Below, in pieces: positions 1 to 6,463 of a stretch of DNA of 6,463 nt. Within the stretch, counting starts at the first letter, position 1. Each line of letters opens with the position of its first letter. The stretch lies in assembly GCA_025960445.1 (NCBI GenBank), contig JAICIT010000154.1, forward strand, positions 1 through 6,463. The letters run 5' to 3'. Origin of the DNA: Bradyrhizobium sp. Lineage in GTDB: Bacteria > Pseudomonadota > Alphaproteobacteria > Rhizobiales > Xanthobacteraceae. The position numbers were made by a program, and so were the translations under genes. The notes beneath the pieces are model-generated. The model had not been told where the DNA came from, ran no database searches, and was given only the letters and a program-made list of their open reading frames with translations.

Positions 1-129
1 GCCAACCACGGCGACCGGGATCTGCGAATTCGTCGGCGTGTCGGTCAAGACGAACTCCCAGTAGGCATAGGGCCCTAGTGCTGAGCGCCCATACGCATCC
101 TCCATGGTACCTCGAACGAACGAGAGCAC
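1..129 (-). CDS. Probable 5' part of an unidentified protein, cut by window edge
   Basis: Reading leftwards from the SDR stop, the same frame stays open to base 1 and gives a natural-looking sequence, for example GTMEDAYGRSALGPYAYWEF and TDTPTNSQIPVAVVG. The other open frame in this direction is Arg-rich and looks like noise, and the third one stops. I do not recognise the family. The start is unclear. GTG at 129 has a strong GAGGAGG (138-132) only two bases away, which is too close to be comfortable, while ATG at 105 has that element 26 bases away and only AGGT near it. The stretch before the GTG also reads like protein, so the gene may lack its true N-terminus and could be a remnant. The coordinates given use the GTG; only 43 codons are visible. 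Confidence 0.35.
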   Translation of the reverse strand, partial: MLSFVRGTMEDAYGRSALGPYAYWEFVLTDTPTNSQIPVAVVG

Positions 130-195
130 GGCCTCCTCGTTTGGAACGCACGGGAACGCGCGACTGGCGATGCGAGCCGTGAACGCGCATGAACC

Positions 196-1113
196 CTAGA
201 GCTTTATCCCCGCCCTCGCCGCCGCGTGTCCGACATATTTCTGGGTCTGCTGGAACGCGCCTTCCAGCGCCTTCGCCGTCGACATATCGCTGATTTCGGC
301 GAAATGCGCGGACACCGCCTCGGGCGTCCAGTCGGATTGCGGCAGGTTGATGCCTTCGGTTTCCACGATCCTGATCACAGCGAACGAGCCCGCGCCGGCA
401 CCCATGATGGTACGGGTCGGCGCGTCCTCGCCAAGGAGATAAAGTACTGCGGGGGTGATCGCTTCCGGCTTCATCAGCGCCAACGCCTGTGGCGGCAGCA
501 GCTCCTCGGTCATCCGGGTCGCCGCGGTCGGTGAGATCGTATTGACGCGGATGTTGTTCTTGCGACCCTCCTCGGCCAGCACGTTCATCAAACCGACCAT
601 GCCCGTTTTCGCTGCACCGTAATTCGCCTGGCCGAAATTGCCGAACAGGCCCGACGATGATGTGGTGACGACAATGCGGCCGTAATTGCGCTCCCGCATT
701 CCGTCCCAAACTGCCTTGCAGCAATAGAACGTGCCGGTCAGATGCACATCGAGAACCTTGGCGAAATCGGTGATTTCCATCTTCGCAAACGATTTGTCGC
801 GCAAGATGCCGGCGTTGGCGCAGAGCAAATCGACGCTGCCCCATTCCCTGGTCGCACGTGCCACCATGGCTTTGACCTGCTCGAAATTCGAGACGTCGGC
901 GCCATCGGCCATGGCGACACCACCGCTTCTCCTGATTTCCTCGACCACGCTTTCAGCCGGCGTCAGCGAGCCTCCGGTACCATCGCGGGCGCCACCGAAA
1001 TCGTTGACGACGACCTTTGCGCCACGGCTCGCCAACCCGAGCGCGTGTGCACGTCCGAGACCGTTACCGGCGCCGGTTACGATGGCGACGCGTCCGTCAA
1101 ACCTGATTGTCAT
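196..1113 (-). CDS. SDR oxidoreductase, MFE-2-like (R)-3-hydroxyacyl-CoA dehydrogenase
   Basis: Short-chain dehydrogenase of 305 residues, probably oxidising a 3-hydroxyacyl-CoA to the 3-ketoacyl-CoA with NAD. The cofactor motif TGAGNGLG is at 13-20; Asp38 in VVNDFGG suggests NAD preference; NAG is at 100-102. The catalytic residues are Ser152, Tyr165 and Lys169 in SSSGLFGNFGQANYGAAK. The fourth residue of the classical tetrad, Asn in NxxG, is His124 (VHLTG). VVVNDFGG, VHLTGTF, GNFGQANY and the RMTEELLPP block after NTISP at 191-195 all resemble the dehydrogenase domain of peroxisomal multifunctional enzyme 2 (HSD17B4), which also has His at this place as I recall it. This argues for (R)-3-hydroxyacyl-CoA over a FabG-type substrate, and it suits the MaoC hydratase just upstream. 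ATG 1113 is chosen for its spacing to AGGAA at 1127-1123 and for the usual short lead to the Rossmann fold. A 204-base gap precedes it, so it may have its own promoter. The exact substrate is unknown. Confidence 0.92.
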   Translation of the reverse strand: MTIRFDGRVAIVTGAGNGLGRAHALGLASRGAKVVVNDFGGARDGTGGSLTPAESVVEEIRRSGGVAMADGADVSNFEQVKAMVARATREWGSVDLLCANAGILRDKSFAKMEITDFAKVLDVHLTGTFYCCKAVWDGMRERNYGRIVVTTSSSGLFGNFGQANYGAAKTGMVGLMNVLAEEGRKNNIRVNTISPTAATRMTEELLPPQALALMKPEAITPAVLYLLGEDAPTRTIMGAGAGSFAVIRIVETEGINLPQSDWTPEAVSAHFAEISDMSTAKALEGAFQQTQKYVGHAAARAGIKL

Positions 1114-1187
1114 GGATTAGCATTCCTGATGTTTGGTTGTCGTTTGTCGACAGATTGCCGGTCTCGCTCGCTCACTTAGACCATCAC

Positions 1188-1204
1188 CGCCGTGTTTCAC
1201 GGCG
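1188..1204. repeat. Perfect inverted repeat (7-bp stem, 3-base loop) in the MaoC-SDR gap
   Basis: CGCCGTG, TTT, CACGGCG on the plus strand folds into a GC-rich hairpin with no mismatch. It lies about 75 bases upstream of the SDR start. Neither strand shows a run of T after the stem, so it is not a standard intrinsic terminator. It may be an RNA hairpin protecting or attenuating the transcript, a protein-binding site, or chance. Confidence 0.5.
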
Positions 1205-1298
1205 ATCCAGTCTCAGATAGCAGTGGTGATGGACAGTGGGCCGTGGCGTAACCCCGCCTGCGCGGAGCATGAGGAGTGATGGTGTGGTCAGAACGCGC

Positions 1299-1325
1299 GT
1301 TATACGGGAGATTGGGTTCAGGCAA
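1299..1325 (-). promoter_or_regulatory. Weak candidate promoter between MaoC and SDR genes
   Basis: TATAAC (1304-1299) resembles a -10 box at five of six positions. TTGCCT (1325-1320), overlapping the MaoC stop, resembles a -35 box at four of six, with a short 15-base spacer. It would give a leader of about 180 bases before the SDR gene. The 10-base palindrome AACGCGCGTT (1292-1301) overlaps the -10 box, where a repressor could act. Alphaproteobacterial promoters are poorly predicted by eye, so this is only a suggestion. Confidence 0.18.
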
Positions 1326-1797
1326 AATAGATCAAACCGATCCAGTCAGCCACAATCGCCGGCTTGTCCTCGCCTTCGATTTCCACGGTGACATTGGTAC
1401 GAGATTGCAGCTCTGTGGGCTTACGCAATTTGGCTTCGGCCAGAGTAAAGCGGCCACGGACACGTGAGCCCGCTCGCACCGGCGAGATGAACCGCAGTTT
1501 ATCGAAGCCGTAGTTGACGCCCATGGTGGTGCCCTCGATTACCGGCATCACTTCGTAAGACATGATACTCATCAGCGACATCGTCAGAAATCCGTGGGCG
1601 ACCGTGGTGCCGAACGAAGTCTCGCGCTTGGCCCGTTCGGGATCGACATGAATGAACTGGTGATCCTCAATCACATCGGCGTAGAGGTTTATGCGGCTCT
1701 GATCGACGAGATGCCATGAAGACACGCCGACCTCGCGGCCAACCATCTCCCGGTAAGCCTTGAGTGAAATCGGCGGTTTTTTCCAAACTTCATTCAT
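1318..1797 (-). CDS. MaoC/NodN-like dehydratase (R-specific enoyl-CoA hydratase family)
   Basis: Single-hotdog protein of 159 residues, expected to add water reversibly to a trans-2-enoyl-CoA to give an (R)-3-hydroxyacyl-CoA. Residues 44-52 (EDHQFIHVD) carry the Asp45-x4-His50 pair that serves as the catalytic dyad in hydratase 2 enzymes, and AHGF at 67-70 is the second conserved block over the active site. The DHQxIHVDPERA form is the NodN-like branch, here as a free-standing protein rather than fused to other domains. It starts three bases after the synthetase stop; GGAG at 1810-1807 lies nine bases before ATG 1797 and six before a TTG at 1800, which would add only one residue. This is the last gene of the tightly packed group; a 204-base gap follows. 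The substrate is unknown. Because no crotonase-type hydratase lies between the dehydrogenase and the hydrolase, a role in hydrating methacrylyl-CoA or a related ester can be imagined but is not shown. Confidence 0.9.
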   Translation of the reverse strand: MNEVWKKPPISLKAYREMVGREVGVSSWHLVDQSRINLYADVIEDHQFIHVDPERAKRETSFGTTVAHGFLTMSLMSIMSYEVMPVIEGTTMGVNYGFDKLRFISPVRAGSRVRGRFTLAEAKLRKPTELQSRTNVTVEIEGEDKPAIVADWIGLIYFA

Positions 1798-1800
1798 CAA

Positions 1801-3537
1801 TCAGTTCTCCGCCGAGCCGGCTGGCCGCAGCTTCTGTAATTCCGGGAAATCCTCTTCACGAAATTCATTGCCCCGCAGAAGATCGCCGCGATCGTTCTCA
1901 TGCTCCAGCCGACGCAACTGCACGCGCCGAATCTTGCCGGAGATCGTCTTCGGCAGCTCAGTCACCAGTTCTATCCGCCGGATGCGCTTGAAGGGCGCCA
2001 AGCGAGTGTGCAGGTGCTGAAAAATCGAAAGCGCGGTTTGCGATGAACTCTCCGCGCTCGATACCAGCAGCACGTACGCCTTCGGGATAGCAAGTCGTAT
2101 CGGGTCGGGGCTCGGTACCACCGCGGCTTCCGCGACCAGCTCATGCTCGAGCAAAATGCTCTCAAGTTCGAACGGACTGATGCGGTAGTCAGACGATTTG
2201 AAGACGTCGTCCGAACGGCCGACAAAGGTCAGATATCCCTCGTCATCTACAGACACCACATCGCCGCTGCGATAGAGCTTGCCGTCGGCGCCGCTCAGCT
2301 TACCGTCGTCGCCCTGATATCCCTGCATCAGGCCTGCCGGCCGGTCAGCGCCTAGCACAAGCGTGACTTCGCCTTCGTTGGTGACCTGACCATCGGCATC
2401 TGTGATCTGCACGCGGTATCCGGGCATGGGACGCCCCATCGATCCGACCTTTACTTTCTGGCCTGGCGAATTGCCCGCCAGCGCGGTCGTTTCAGTCTGG
2501 CCATAGCCATCCCTGATCGTCAGGCCCCAGGCGGTTCGCACCTGATCGATCACCTCGGGATTGAGCGGCTCGCCGGCGCCACAGACTTCGCGCAAGGACA
2601 CGTCGAAACTCGACAGCTTCTCTTGAATGAACAGCCGCCACACCGTTGGTGGGGCACAAAGCGTCGTCACGCCGCATCGGGCGATGGTCGCGAGCAATCC
2701 CTTTGCATCGAAGCGCGGCTGATTGACCACAAACACCGTAGCGCCCGCATTCCATGGCGCAAAAAAGCAGCTCCAGGCATGCTTGGCCCAGCCCGGCGAG
2801 GAGATGTTCAGATGAACATCGCCCGGCTGCAGCCCAAGCCAATACATCGTCGATAGTCCGCCCACGGGATAACTACGCTGGCTATGCAGCACGAGCTTCG
2901 GTTTTGCCGTGGTGCCGGAGGTGAAATACAGCAGCATCGGATCGTCGGCATTGGTCGGCCCATCCGGCGTGAACGCATCGGCAAATTCGCCGGCTTGCTC
3001 GTAGGCCAACCAGCCATCCTGCTTTTCGGACGCATTGACGACGATCCGAATGAGTTGCCCTCCGCCAAGACCGGAAAATTTAGCCACCTGATCCTGAGAT
3101 GCCACTACCACCCTGGCGCGGCCGCGATCGAGGCGATCGCGCAGTTCATCCGGCGTCAACAGCGTCGTGGCGGGGATCACGACAACCCCGAGCTTCATCG
3201 CCGCGAGCATGGTCTCCCAAAGCGGAACGACATTGCCCAGCAACAACAGCAGGTGATCACCACGTTGCAGCCCTTGAGCGCGCAAAAAATTTGCGACCTG
3301 ATTGGATCGGCGCGACATCATTTCAAAGGATGGCTTGATTTCGCGATTGCTTGCGGCCTCGACGATCCACAGCGCCGCGCGGTCTTTGCTATCCGGATTG
3401 CGGGCGAGCTCCGCGTCAAACCAGTCCAGCGCCCAGTTGAACGGCACTGGATCGGGCCAGCGGAAATCCGCGACTGCCTTGTCGTAATTCATCCGATGCT
3501 GGAGAAGAAAAGAGCGGGCATGCTGGAACGTCGTCAT
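1801..3537 (-). CDS. AMP-forming acyl-CoA synthetase (ACSM-like)
   Basis: Activates a carboxylic acid to its CoA thioester through an acyl-AMP, using ATP and CoA. The 578 residues cover the whole ANL fold. The phosphate-binding loop is FTSGTTAKPK at 205-214; the usual Gly after SGTT is Ala211. The A5 motif YGQTET is at 345-350, SGD at 424-426, and the hinge region FVGRSDDVFKSSDYRISP at 438-455. The C-terminal catalytic Lys535 sits in PKTISGK at 529-535. The SSDYRISPFELE stretch resembles short- and medium-chain (ACSM) synthetases more than acetyl-CoA or long-chain ones. The substrate is not readable; a branched short-chain acid such as isobutyrate would fit the neighbours, but this is inference. 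The frame is open upstream to 3687, but that would overlap mmsB by 140 bases with an Arg-rich out-of-frame shadow, so ATG 3537, ten bases after the mmsB stop, is chosen. The ribosome site is weak (GGCGAG). No signal peptide or membrane segment is seen. Confidence 0.93.
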   Translation of the reverse strand: MTTFQHARSFLLQHRMNYDKAVADFRWPDPVPFNWALDWFDAELARNPDSKDRAALWIVEAASNREIKPSFEMMSRRSNQVANFLRAQGLQRGDHLLLLLGNVVPLWETMLAAMKLGVVVIPATTLLTPDELRDRLDRGRARVVVASQDQVAKFSGLGGGQLIRIVVNASEKQDGWLAYEQAGEFADAFTPDGPTNADDPMLLYFTSGTTAKPKLVLHSQRSYPVGGLSTMYWLGLQPGDVHLNISSPGWAKHAWSCFFAPWNAGATVFVVNQPRFDAKGLLATIARCGVTTLCAPPTVWRLFIQEKLSSFDVSLREVCGAGEPLNPEVIDQVRTAWGLTIRDGYGQTETTALAGNSPGQKVKVGSMGRPMPGYRVQITDADGQVTNEGEVTLVLGADRPAGLMQGYQGDDGKLSGADGKLYRSGDVVSVDDEGYLTFVGRSDDVFKSSDYRISPFELESILLEHELVAEAAVVPSPDPIRLAIPKAYVLLVSSAESSSQTALSIFQHLHTRLAPFKRIRRIELVTELPKTISGKIRRVQLRRLEHENDRGDLLRGNEFREEDFPELQKLRPAGSAEN

Positions 3538-3547
3538 CGGCTCGCCA

Positions 3548-4435
3548 TCACTTTGCCGCCAGGCTACGGACATGCTTGACGATGCCCGAGAAATCCACGC
3601 CGCCATTGCCGGCCGCATCAAATGCCTTGTAGATTTCCTGCGCGTGCTTGCCGAGAGGCGTCGCCGCACCCGCAGTTTTGGCCGCATCCTGCGCCAACGT
3701 GAGGTCCTTTACCATCAGGGCCGAAGCAAAGCCCGGCTTGTAATCGTTATTTGCAGGTGAGGTCGGCACCGGGCCCGGCACCGGACAATAGGATGTCAGC
3801 GACCAGCATTGTCCCGACGAGGTGGAGGCAACATCGAACAGCGCTTGGTGCGAGAGCCCGAGCTTCTCGGCCAAGGCAAACGCTTCGCTGACCGCGATCA
3901 TGGAAACTCCGAGGATCATATTGTTACAGATTTTCGCCGCCTGACCAGCGCCGGCGCCACCGCAATGTACGATCTTTTTGCCCATGTTTTCCAGGATCGG
4001 CTTCGCCGCTGCGAATGCCTTGTCTTCGCCGCCGCACATAAACGTCAAGGTCGCACCTTTGGCTCCGCCGGTGCCGCCAGATACCGGCGCATCGACGGAC
4101 GCGATGCCGTGCTTTGCCGCGAGCGCATGCGCCTGTTTCGCGCTCTCGACATCAATGGTCGAGCAGTCGATGATCAACGCACCCTTGCGCATCGTGGGCA
4201 AGACCTCGGTCCAGACTGAAAGCACATGCTTGCCTGCCGGCAGCATCGTGATGACGACGTCGGCGCCCTGTGCCGCGCTCGCGGCGGTGTTTGCCAGCGC
4301 CGCACCATCGGACTTGGCCTGACTGCGCAAGCTTTCCACCAGATCGAAGCCAGTCACTTTATGACTCGCCTTGACCAGATTGGCCGCCATTGGGCCGCCC
4401 ATGTTGCCGAGGCCAATGAATGCAATGCTTGTCAT
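3548..4435 (-). CDS. mmsB: 3-hydroxyisobutyrate dehydrogenase
   Basis: NAD-dependent oxidation of free 3-hydroxyisobutyrate to methylmalonate semialdehyde, directly after the hydrolase step in valine degradation. The protein has 295 residues, typical for the family. Residues 6-16 (FIGLGNMGGPM) are the Rossmann glycine-rich motif, and Asp31 ends the second strand, which suggests NAD over NADP. Residues 115-124 (DAPVSGGTGG) are the substrate-binding signature of beta-hydroxyacid dehydrogenases. Lys168 in AAKICNN is the expected catalytic lysine, with Asn172 beside it. SSGQCWSLTSYCPVPG at 206-221 and KDLTLA at 243-248 are marks of true 3-hydroxyisobutyrate dehydrogenases, as opposed to tartronate semialdehyde or phosphogluconate relatives. 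The frame is open upstream to an ATG at 4501, but that would overlap the hydrolase end and add 22 residues before the Rossmann strand, so ATG 4435 is chosen. A weak CGGAA lies eight bases before it. The gap to the hydrolase is 28 bases, with no terminator seen. Confidence 0.96.
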   Translation of the reverse strand: MTSIAFIGLGNMGGPMAANLVKASHKVTGFDLVESLRSQAKSDGAALANTAASAAQGADVVITMLPAGKHVLSVWTEVLPTMRKGALIIDCSTIDVESAKQAHALAAKHGIASVDAPVSGGTGGAKGATLTFMCGGEDKAFAAAKPILENMGKKIVHCGGAGAGQAAKICNNMILGVSMIAVSEAFALAEKLGLSHQALFDVASTSSGQCWSLTSYCPVPGPVPTSPANNDYKPGFASALMVKDLTLAQDAAKTAGAATPLGKHAQEIYKAFDAAGNGGVDFSGIVKHVRSLAAK

Positions 4436-4463
4436 GATACAAGTTCCGTCCGTTAAGGAGCTT

Positions 4464-5558
4464 CTATTTTGTTTGATCGAAAACCAGTTCGTCGGCGCCA
4501 ATTTCGGCGAAGTAAGGCGCGATCATCTGAGGCGTCAAATCCTCGATCCGCGGCGGCGACCATCGCGGATTCCGGTCCTTATCGATCACGGCCGCGCGCA
4601 CCCCTTCGCGGAAGTCGTCACTGCCAAATACCTGCAGCGCGGCACGATATTCACGCACCAGACATTCTTGCAATGAGGACGATGCCCGCGCCAGCCGCAG
4701 CAGTTTAAGCGCGACCACCAGTCCGCGCGGCGACTTCTCGTTTAGCGTCTTAAGCGTCGATCGTGCCAGCTCCGACCTGTCTGCGCCAAGCGCGGCGATA
4801 ATGTCCTGCATCCGGTCATGCGCGAACCATCGATCGATTTGCGGCCGCATTGCCGCCACGGGTCCAGCGGTTTCGCCGGTTGCGAAGCCATCAATTGTAT
4901 TTTTCACGTCGGCGTTGCTCACGCGGGCCTGAAGGCTCACCAGCCTCTCACGCAGAGCACCAAGTTTGCCGGAGGGCACGACCGCATCGGCGAAACGGGA
5001 AAAGATTGCGTCCGGACCATTCATGGTGTGGCCAGTTAGCCCGAAGTAGGTGCCGATTTCACCCGGCGAGCGCGAGAGCAGCCAAGTGCCCCCGACATCC
5101 GGAAAAAAACCGAGGCCGACTTCCGGCATCGCAAGCCGCGTCCGCTCGGTCACGATTCGGTGTCGGCCGTGCGCCGATAGGCCGACTCCCCCGCCCATCA
5201 CGATGCCATCCATGAAAGCGACGTAAGGCTTCGGAAACTCCGCGATTCGGGCGTTGAGAACGTATTCCTCGCGCCAAAGAATCTTGCCGAGATCACCCCC
5301 AACTTGAGAGCTTTCATAGAGCGCACGAATGTCGCCGCCCGCGCAAAGCCCGCGCTCGCCCGCGCCTTCTAGCAAAATCAGGCCAACCTCCGGATCGACT
5401 TCGAATTCATCGAGCGCCTTGTCGACGTCCCGAAACATTTCCAGCGTGACCGCATTGATCGCCTTCGGCCGGTTAAGGCGGATCACGCCGACAGCGCCCT
5501 CGCGTCTTGCAATCAGGTCGGGCTCGGAACTTTCGACAGCGGCGCCTCGGGCCGTCAT
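4464..5558 (-). CDS. 3-hydroxyisobutyryl-CoA hydrolase (HIBCH-like, crotonase superfamily)
   Basis: Thioesterase of valine catabolism that releases free 3-hydroxyisobutyrate and CoA from (S)-3-hydroxyisobutyryl-CoA. The 364-residue length fits hydrolases of this subfamily (about 350-385), whereas simple enoyl-CoA hydratases are near 260. Residues 70-77 (GLCAGGDI) and 121-128 (MGGGVGLS) form the oxyanion-hole region. Residues 144-157 read [14 protein letters not shown], and Glu146 and Asp154 match by position the catalytic Glu169 and Asp177 of human HIBCH, an arrangement absent from plain hydratases. The C-terminal part (about 230-345) is the HIBCH-specific extension, with [18 protein letters not shown] near 316-333. 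The ATG at 5558 is supported by the ATGA overlap with the dehydrogenase and by a GAGGG ribosome site six bases upstream (5569-5565). The alternative, an enoyl-CoA hydratase, is disfavoured by length, by the Glu/Asp pair and by the mmsB neighbour that uses its product. Confidence 0.94.
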   Translation of the reverse strand: MTARGAAVESSEPDLIARREGAVGVIRLNRPKAINAVTLEMFRDVDKALDEFEVDPEVGLILLEGAGERGLCAGGDIRALYESSQVGGDLGKILWREEYVLNARIAEFPKPYVAFMDGIVMGGGVGLSAHGRHRIVTERTRLAMPEVGLGFFPDVGGTWLLSRSPGEIGTYFGLTGHTMNGPDAIFSRFADAVVPSGKLGALRERLVSLQARVSNADVKNTIDGFATGETAGPVAAMRPQIDRWFAHDRMQDIIAALGADRSELARSTLKTLNEKSPRGLVVALKLLRLARASSSLQECLVREYRAALQVFGSDDFREGVRAAVIDKDRNPRWSPPRIEDLTPQMIAPYFAEIGADELVFDQTK

Positions 5559-6463
5559 CGCGCGCCCTCGATCAGCTTGCGAGCCACGATCAGCCGCATG
5601 ATTTCGTTGGTACCTTCGAGAATCTGATGCACGCGTAGATCGCGGACGATTTTTTCGATGCCGTATTCGCTGAGATAGCCGTAGCCGCCATGCAGTTGCA
5701 GCGCCTGATTGGCGACTTCAAACCCGACATCTGTGCCAAAGCGTTTTGCCATCGCACAAAGCATCGTTGCGTCGGGATCCCTGCGGTCGAGCGCCGCGGC
5801 GGCGCGCCACACGAATGTTCGCGCCGCCTCCAGTTCCGTCGCCATGTCGGCGAGCCGGAATTGCAGCGCCTGAAACTCATCGAGACGCTTTCCGAAGGCT
5901 TTGCGCTCTTTCATATAGGCGAGTGACTTTTCGAGCGCGGATTGCGCCCCGCCCAATGAGCATGCCGCAATGTTGATGCGGCCCCCATCAAGCCCGGCCA
6001 TGGCGATCTTGAACCCGATGCCCTCGTCGCCCAGCCGGTTTGCCACCGGTACGCGCGCATTTTCGAAAATCACCGCCCGGGTAGGCTGCGCGTTCCAGCC
6101 CATCTTGCGCTCATTGGCGCCTAGCGAAAGTCCGGGCGTGTCGCCCTCGACTACCAGGGTCGAAATGCCGCCCGGGCCATCGGCGCCGGTCCGCACCATC
6201 ACCACATAAACGTCGCCCCTGCTCGCACCGGAGATGAACTGCTTCTGGCCATTGAGCAAGTAGTGATCCCCCTCACGCACGGCGCGGGTGCGTAGCGCAG
6301 CCGCGTCCGATCCGGAGCCGGGTTCGGTCAGGCAGTAACTCGCCAGCAACTCCATGGTGCAAAGCTTCGGCAGCCACTTTTTCCGCTGCGCATCGTTGCC
6401 GTACGCATCGATCATCCACGCTGCCATATTGTGGATCGAAATGAAGGCCGACACGGTCGGACA
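5555..6463 (-). CDS. Acyl-CoA dehydrogenase, isobutyryl-CoA dehydrogenase (ACAD8) type, N-terminus beyond window
   Basis: FAD-dependent flavoenzyme expected to oxidise isobutyryl-CoA to methacrylyl-CoA in valine breakdown, passing electrons to electron-transfer flavoprotein in the cytoplasm. The visible 302 residues lack about the first 80 of a usual ~380-residue family member; the frame stays open to base 6463, and the GTG at 6454 is an internal Val codon, not a start. Visible landmarks (numbered from the first visible codon) are the FAD/substrate signature [10 protein letters not shown] at 44-53, [10 protein letters not shown] in the beta domain, [38 protein letters not shown], and the C-terminal [13 protein letters not shown], whose Glu283 is the expected catalytic base. 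[19 protein letters not shown] and RVHQILEG are shared with human ACAD8 as I remember it, which favours isobutyryl-CoA over straight-chain substrates; 2-methylbutyryl-CoA remains possible. Its stop overlaps the next start by four bases, so the two are translationally coupled. Family assignment is very sure, substrate fairly sure. Confidence 0.93.
   Translation of the reverse strand, partial: CPTVSAFISIHNMAAWMIDAYGNDAQRKKWLPKLCTMELLASYCLTEPGSGSDAAALRTRAVREGDHYLLNGQKQFISGASRGDVYVVMVRTGADGPGGISTLVVEGDTPGLSLGANERKMGWNAQPTRAVIFENARVPVANRLGDEGIGFKIAMAGLDGGRINIAACSLGGAQSALEKSLAYMKERKAFGKRLDEFQALQFRLADMATELEAARTFVWRAAAALDRRDPDATMLCAMAKRFGTDVGFEVANQALQLHGGYGYLSEYGIEKIVRDLRVHQILEGTNEIMRLIVARKLIEGAR

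Noticed and set aside
1097..1123. Eight-codon upstream reading frame (ATG at 1123) overlapping the SDR start
   Set aside because: It has no convincing ribosome site of its own and no regulatory codon pattern; chance is the simpler explanation.
742..1179. Plus-strand open frames of 129-145 codons opposite the SDR gene
   Set aside because: They overlap a gene with clear SDR motifs, contain no family signature, and compete with each other in two frames.
1188..1204. Hairpin read as a rho-independent terminator for the operon
   Set aside because: No T-rich tract follows the stem on either strand.
1276..1467. 63-codon plus-strand frame spanning the gap and the MaoC 3' end
   Set aside because: Most of it is antisense to MaoC, and no ribosome site or recognisable motif supports it.
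2884..3579. Long plus-strand open frame of 231 codons opposite the synthetase gene
   Set aside because: It is antisense to a strongly supported gene, has no recognisable motif, and long antisense frames are expected in GC-rich coding DNA.
3538..3687. 50-residue N-terminal extension of the acyl-CoA synthetase
   Set aside because: It lies inside mmsB in another frame, is rich in Arg and Ser, and no family member needs it; ATG 3537 just after the mmsB stop fits better.
4436..4501. 22-residue N-terminal extension of mmsB from an upstream ATG
   Set aside because: It would precede the Rossmann strand that normally begins within the first few residues, and it overlaps the end of the hydrolase gene.

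Overview
The window comes from a GC-rich proteobacterium. Codon choice and the style of the proteins point to an alphaproteobacterium of the Bradyrhizobium/Rhodopseudomonas kind; this is inference from recognition, not from a search. All convincing genes lie on the minus strand and are transcribed from the right edge towards the left. No tRNA, rRNA, CRISPR array, insertion sequence or phage gene was seen.

Region by region, in the direction of transcription: (1) 6463-5555, an acyl-CoA dehydrogenase cut at its N-terminus by the window edge and very like isobutyryl-CoA dehydrogenase (ACAD8 type); (2) 5558-4464, 3-hydroxyisobutyryl-CoA hydrolase, overlapping the first gene by ATGA; (3) 4435-3548, 3-hydroxyisobutyrate dehydrogenase (mmsB); (4) 3537-1801, an AMP-forming acyl-CoA synthetase; (5) 1797-1318, a MaoC/NodN-like single-hotdog enoyl-CoA hydratase; (6) a 204-base gap with a short hairpin and palindromes; (7) 1113-196, a short-chain dehydrogenase resembling the (R)-3-hydroxyacyl-CoA dehydrogenase domain of peroxisomal multifunctional enzyme 2; (8) 195-1, a probable start of another gene of unknown function, in the same frame as gene 7 but without an obvious start.

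Genes 1-3 are the middle steps of valine breakdown: isobutyryl-CoA to methacrylyl-CoA, then (after a hydration whose enzyme is not an obvious crotonase here) 3-hydroxyisobutyryl-CoA to free 3-hydroxyisobutyrate to methylmalonate semialdehyde. Genes 1-5 are spaced 28 bases or less apart and look like one operon. The synthetase could feed free carboxylic acids into the same CoA-ester pool, and the MaoC and SDR proteins could form an R-specific hydration and oxidation pair. The last enzyme of the valine route, methylmalonate-semialdehyde dehydrogenase (mmsA), is not in the window and may lie beyond the right edge.

The window is mostly ordinary central catabolism. The parts worth a second look are the left-edge reading frame, the missing methacrylyl-CoA hydratase, the pairing of an S-type valine operon with MaoC/SDR genes, and the structured gap at 1114-1317. 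I found no convincing undescribed system.
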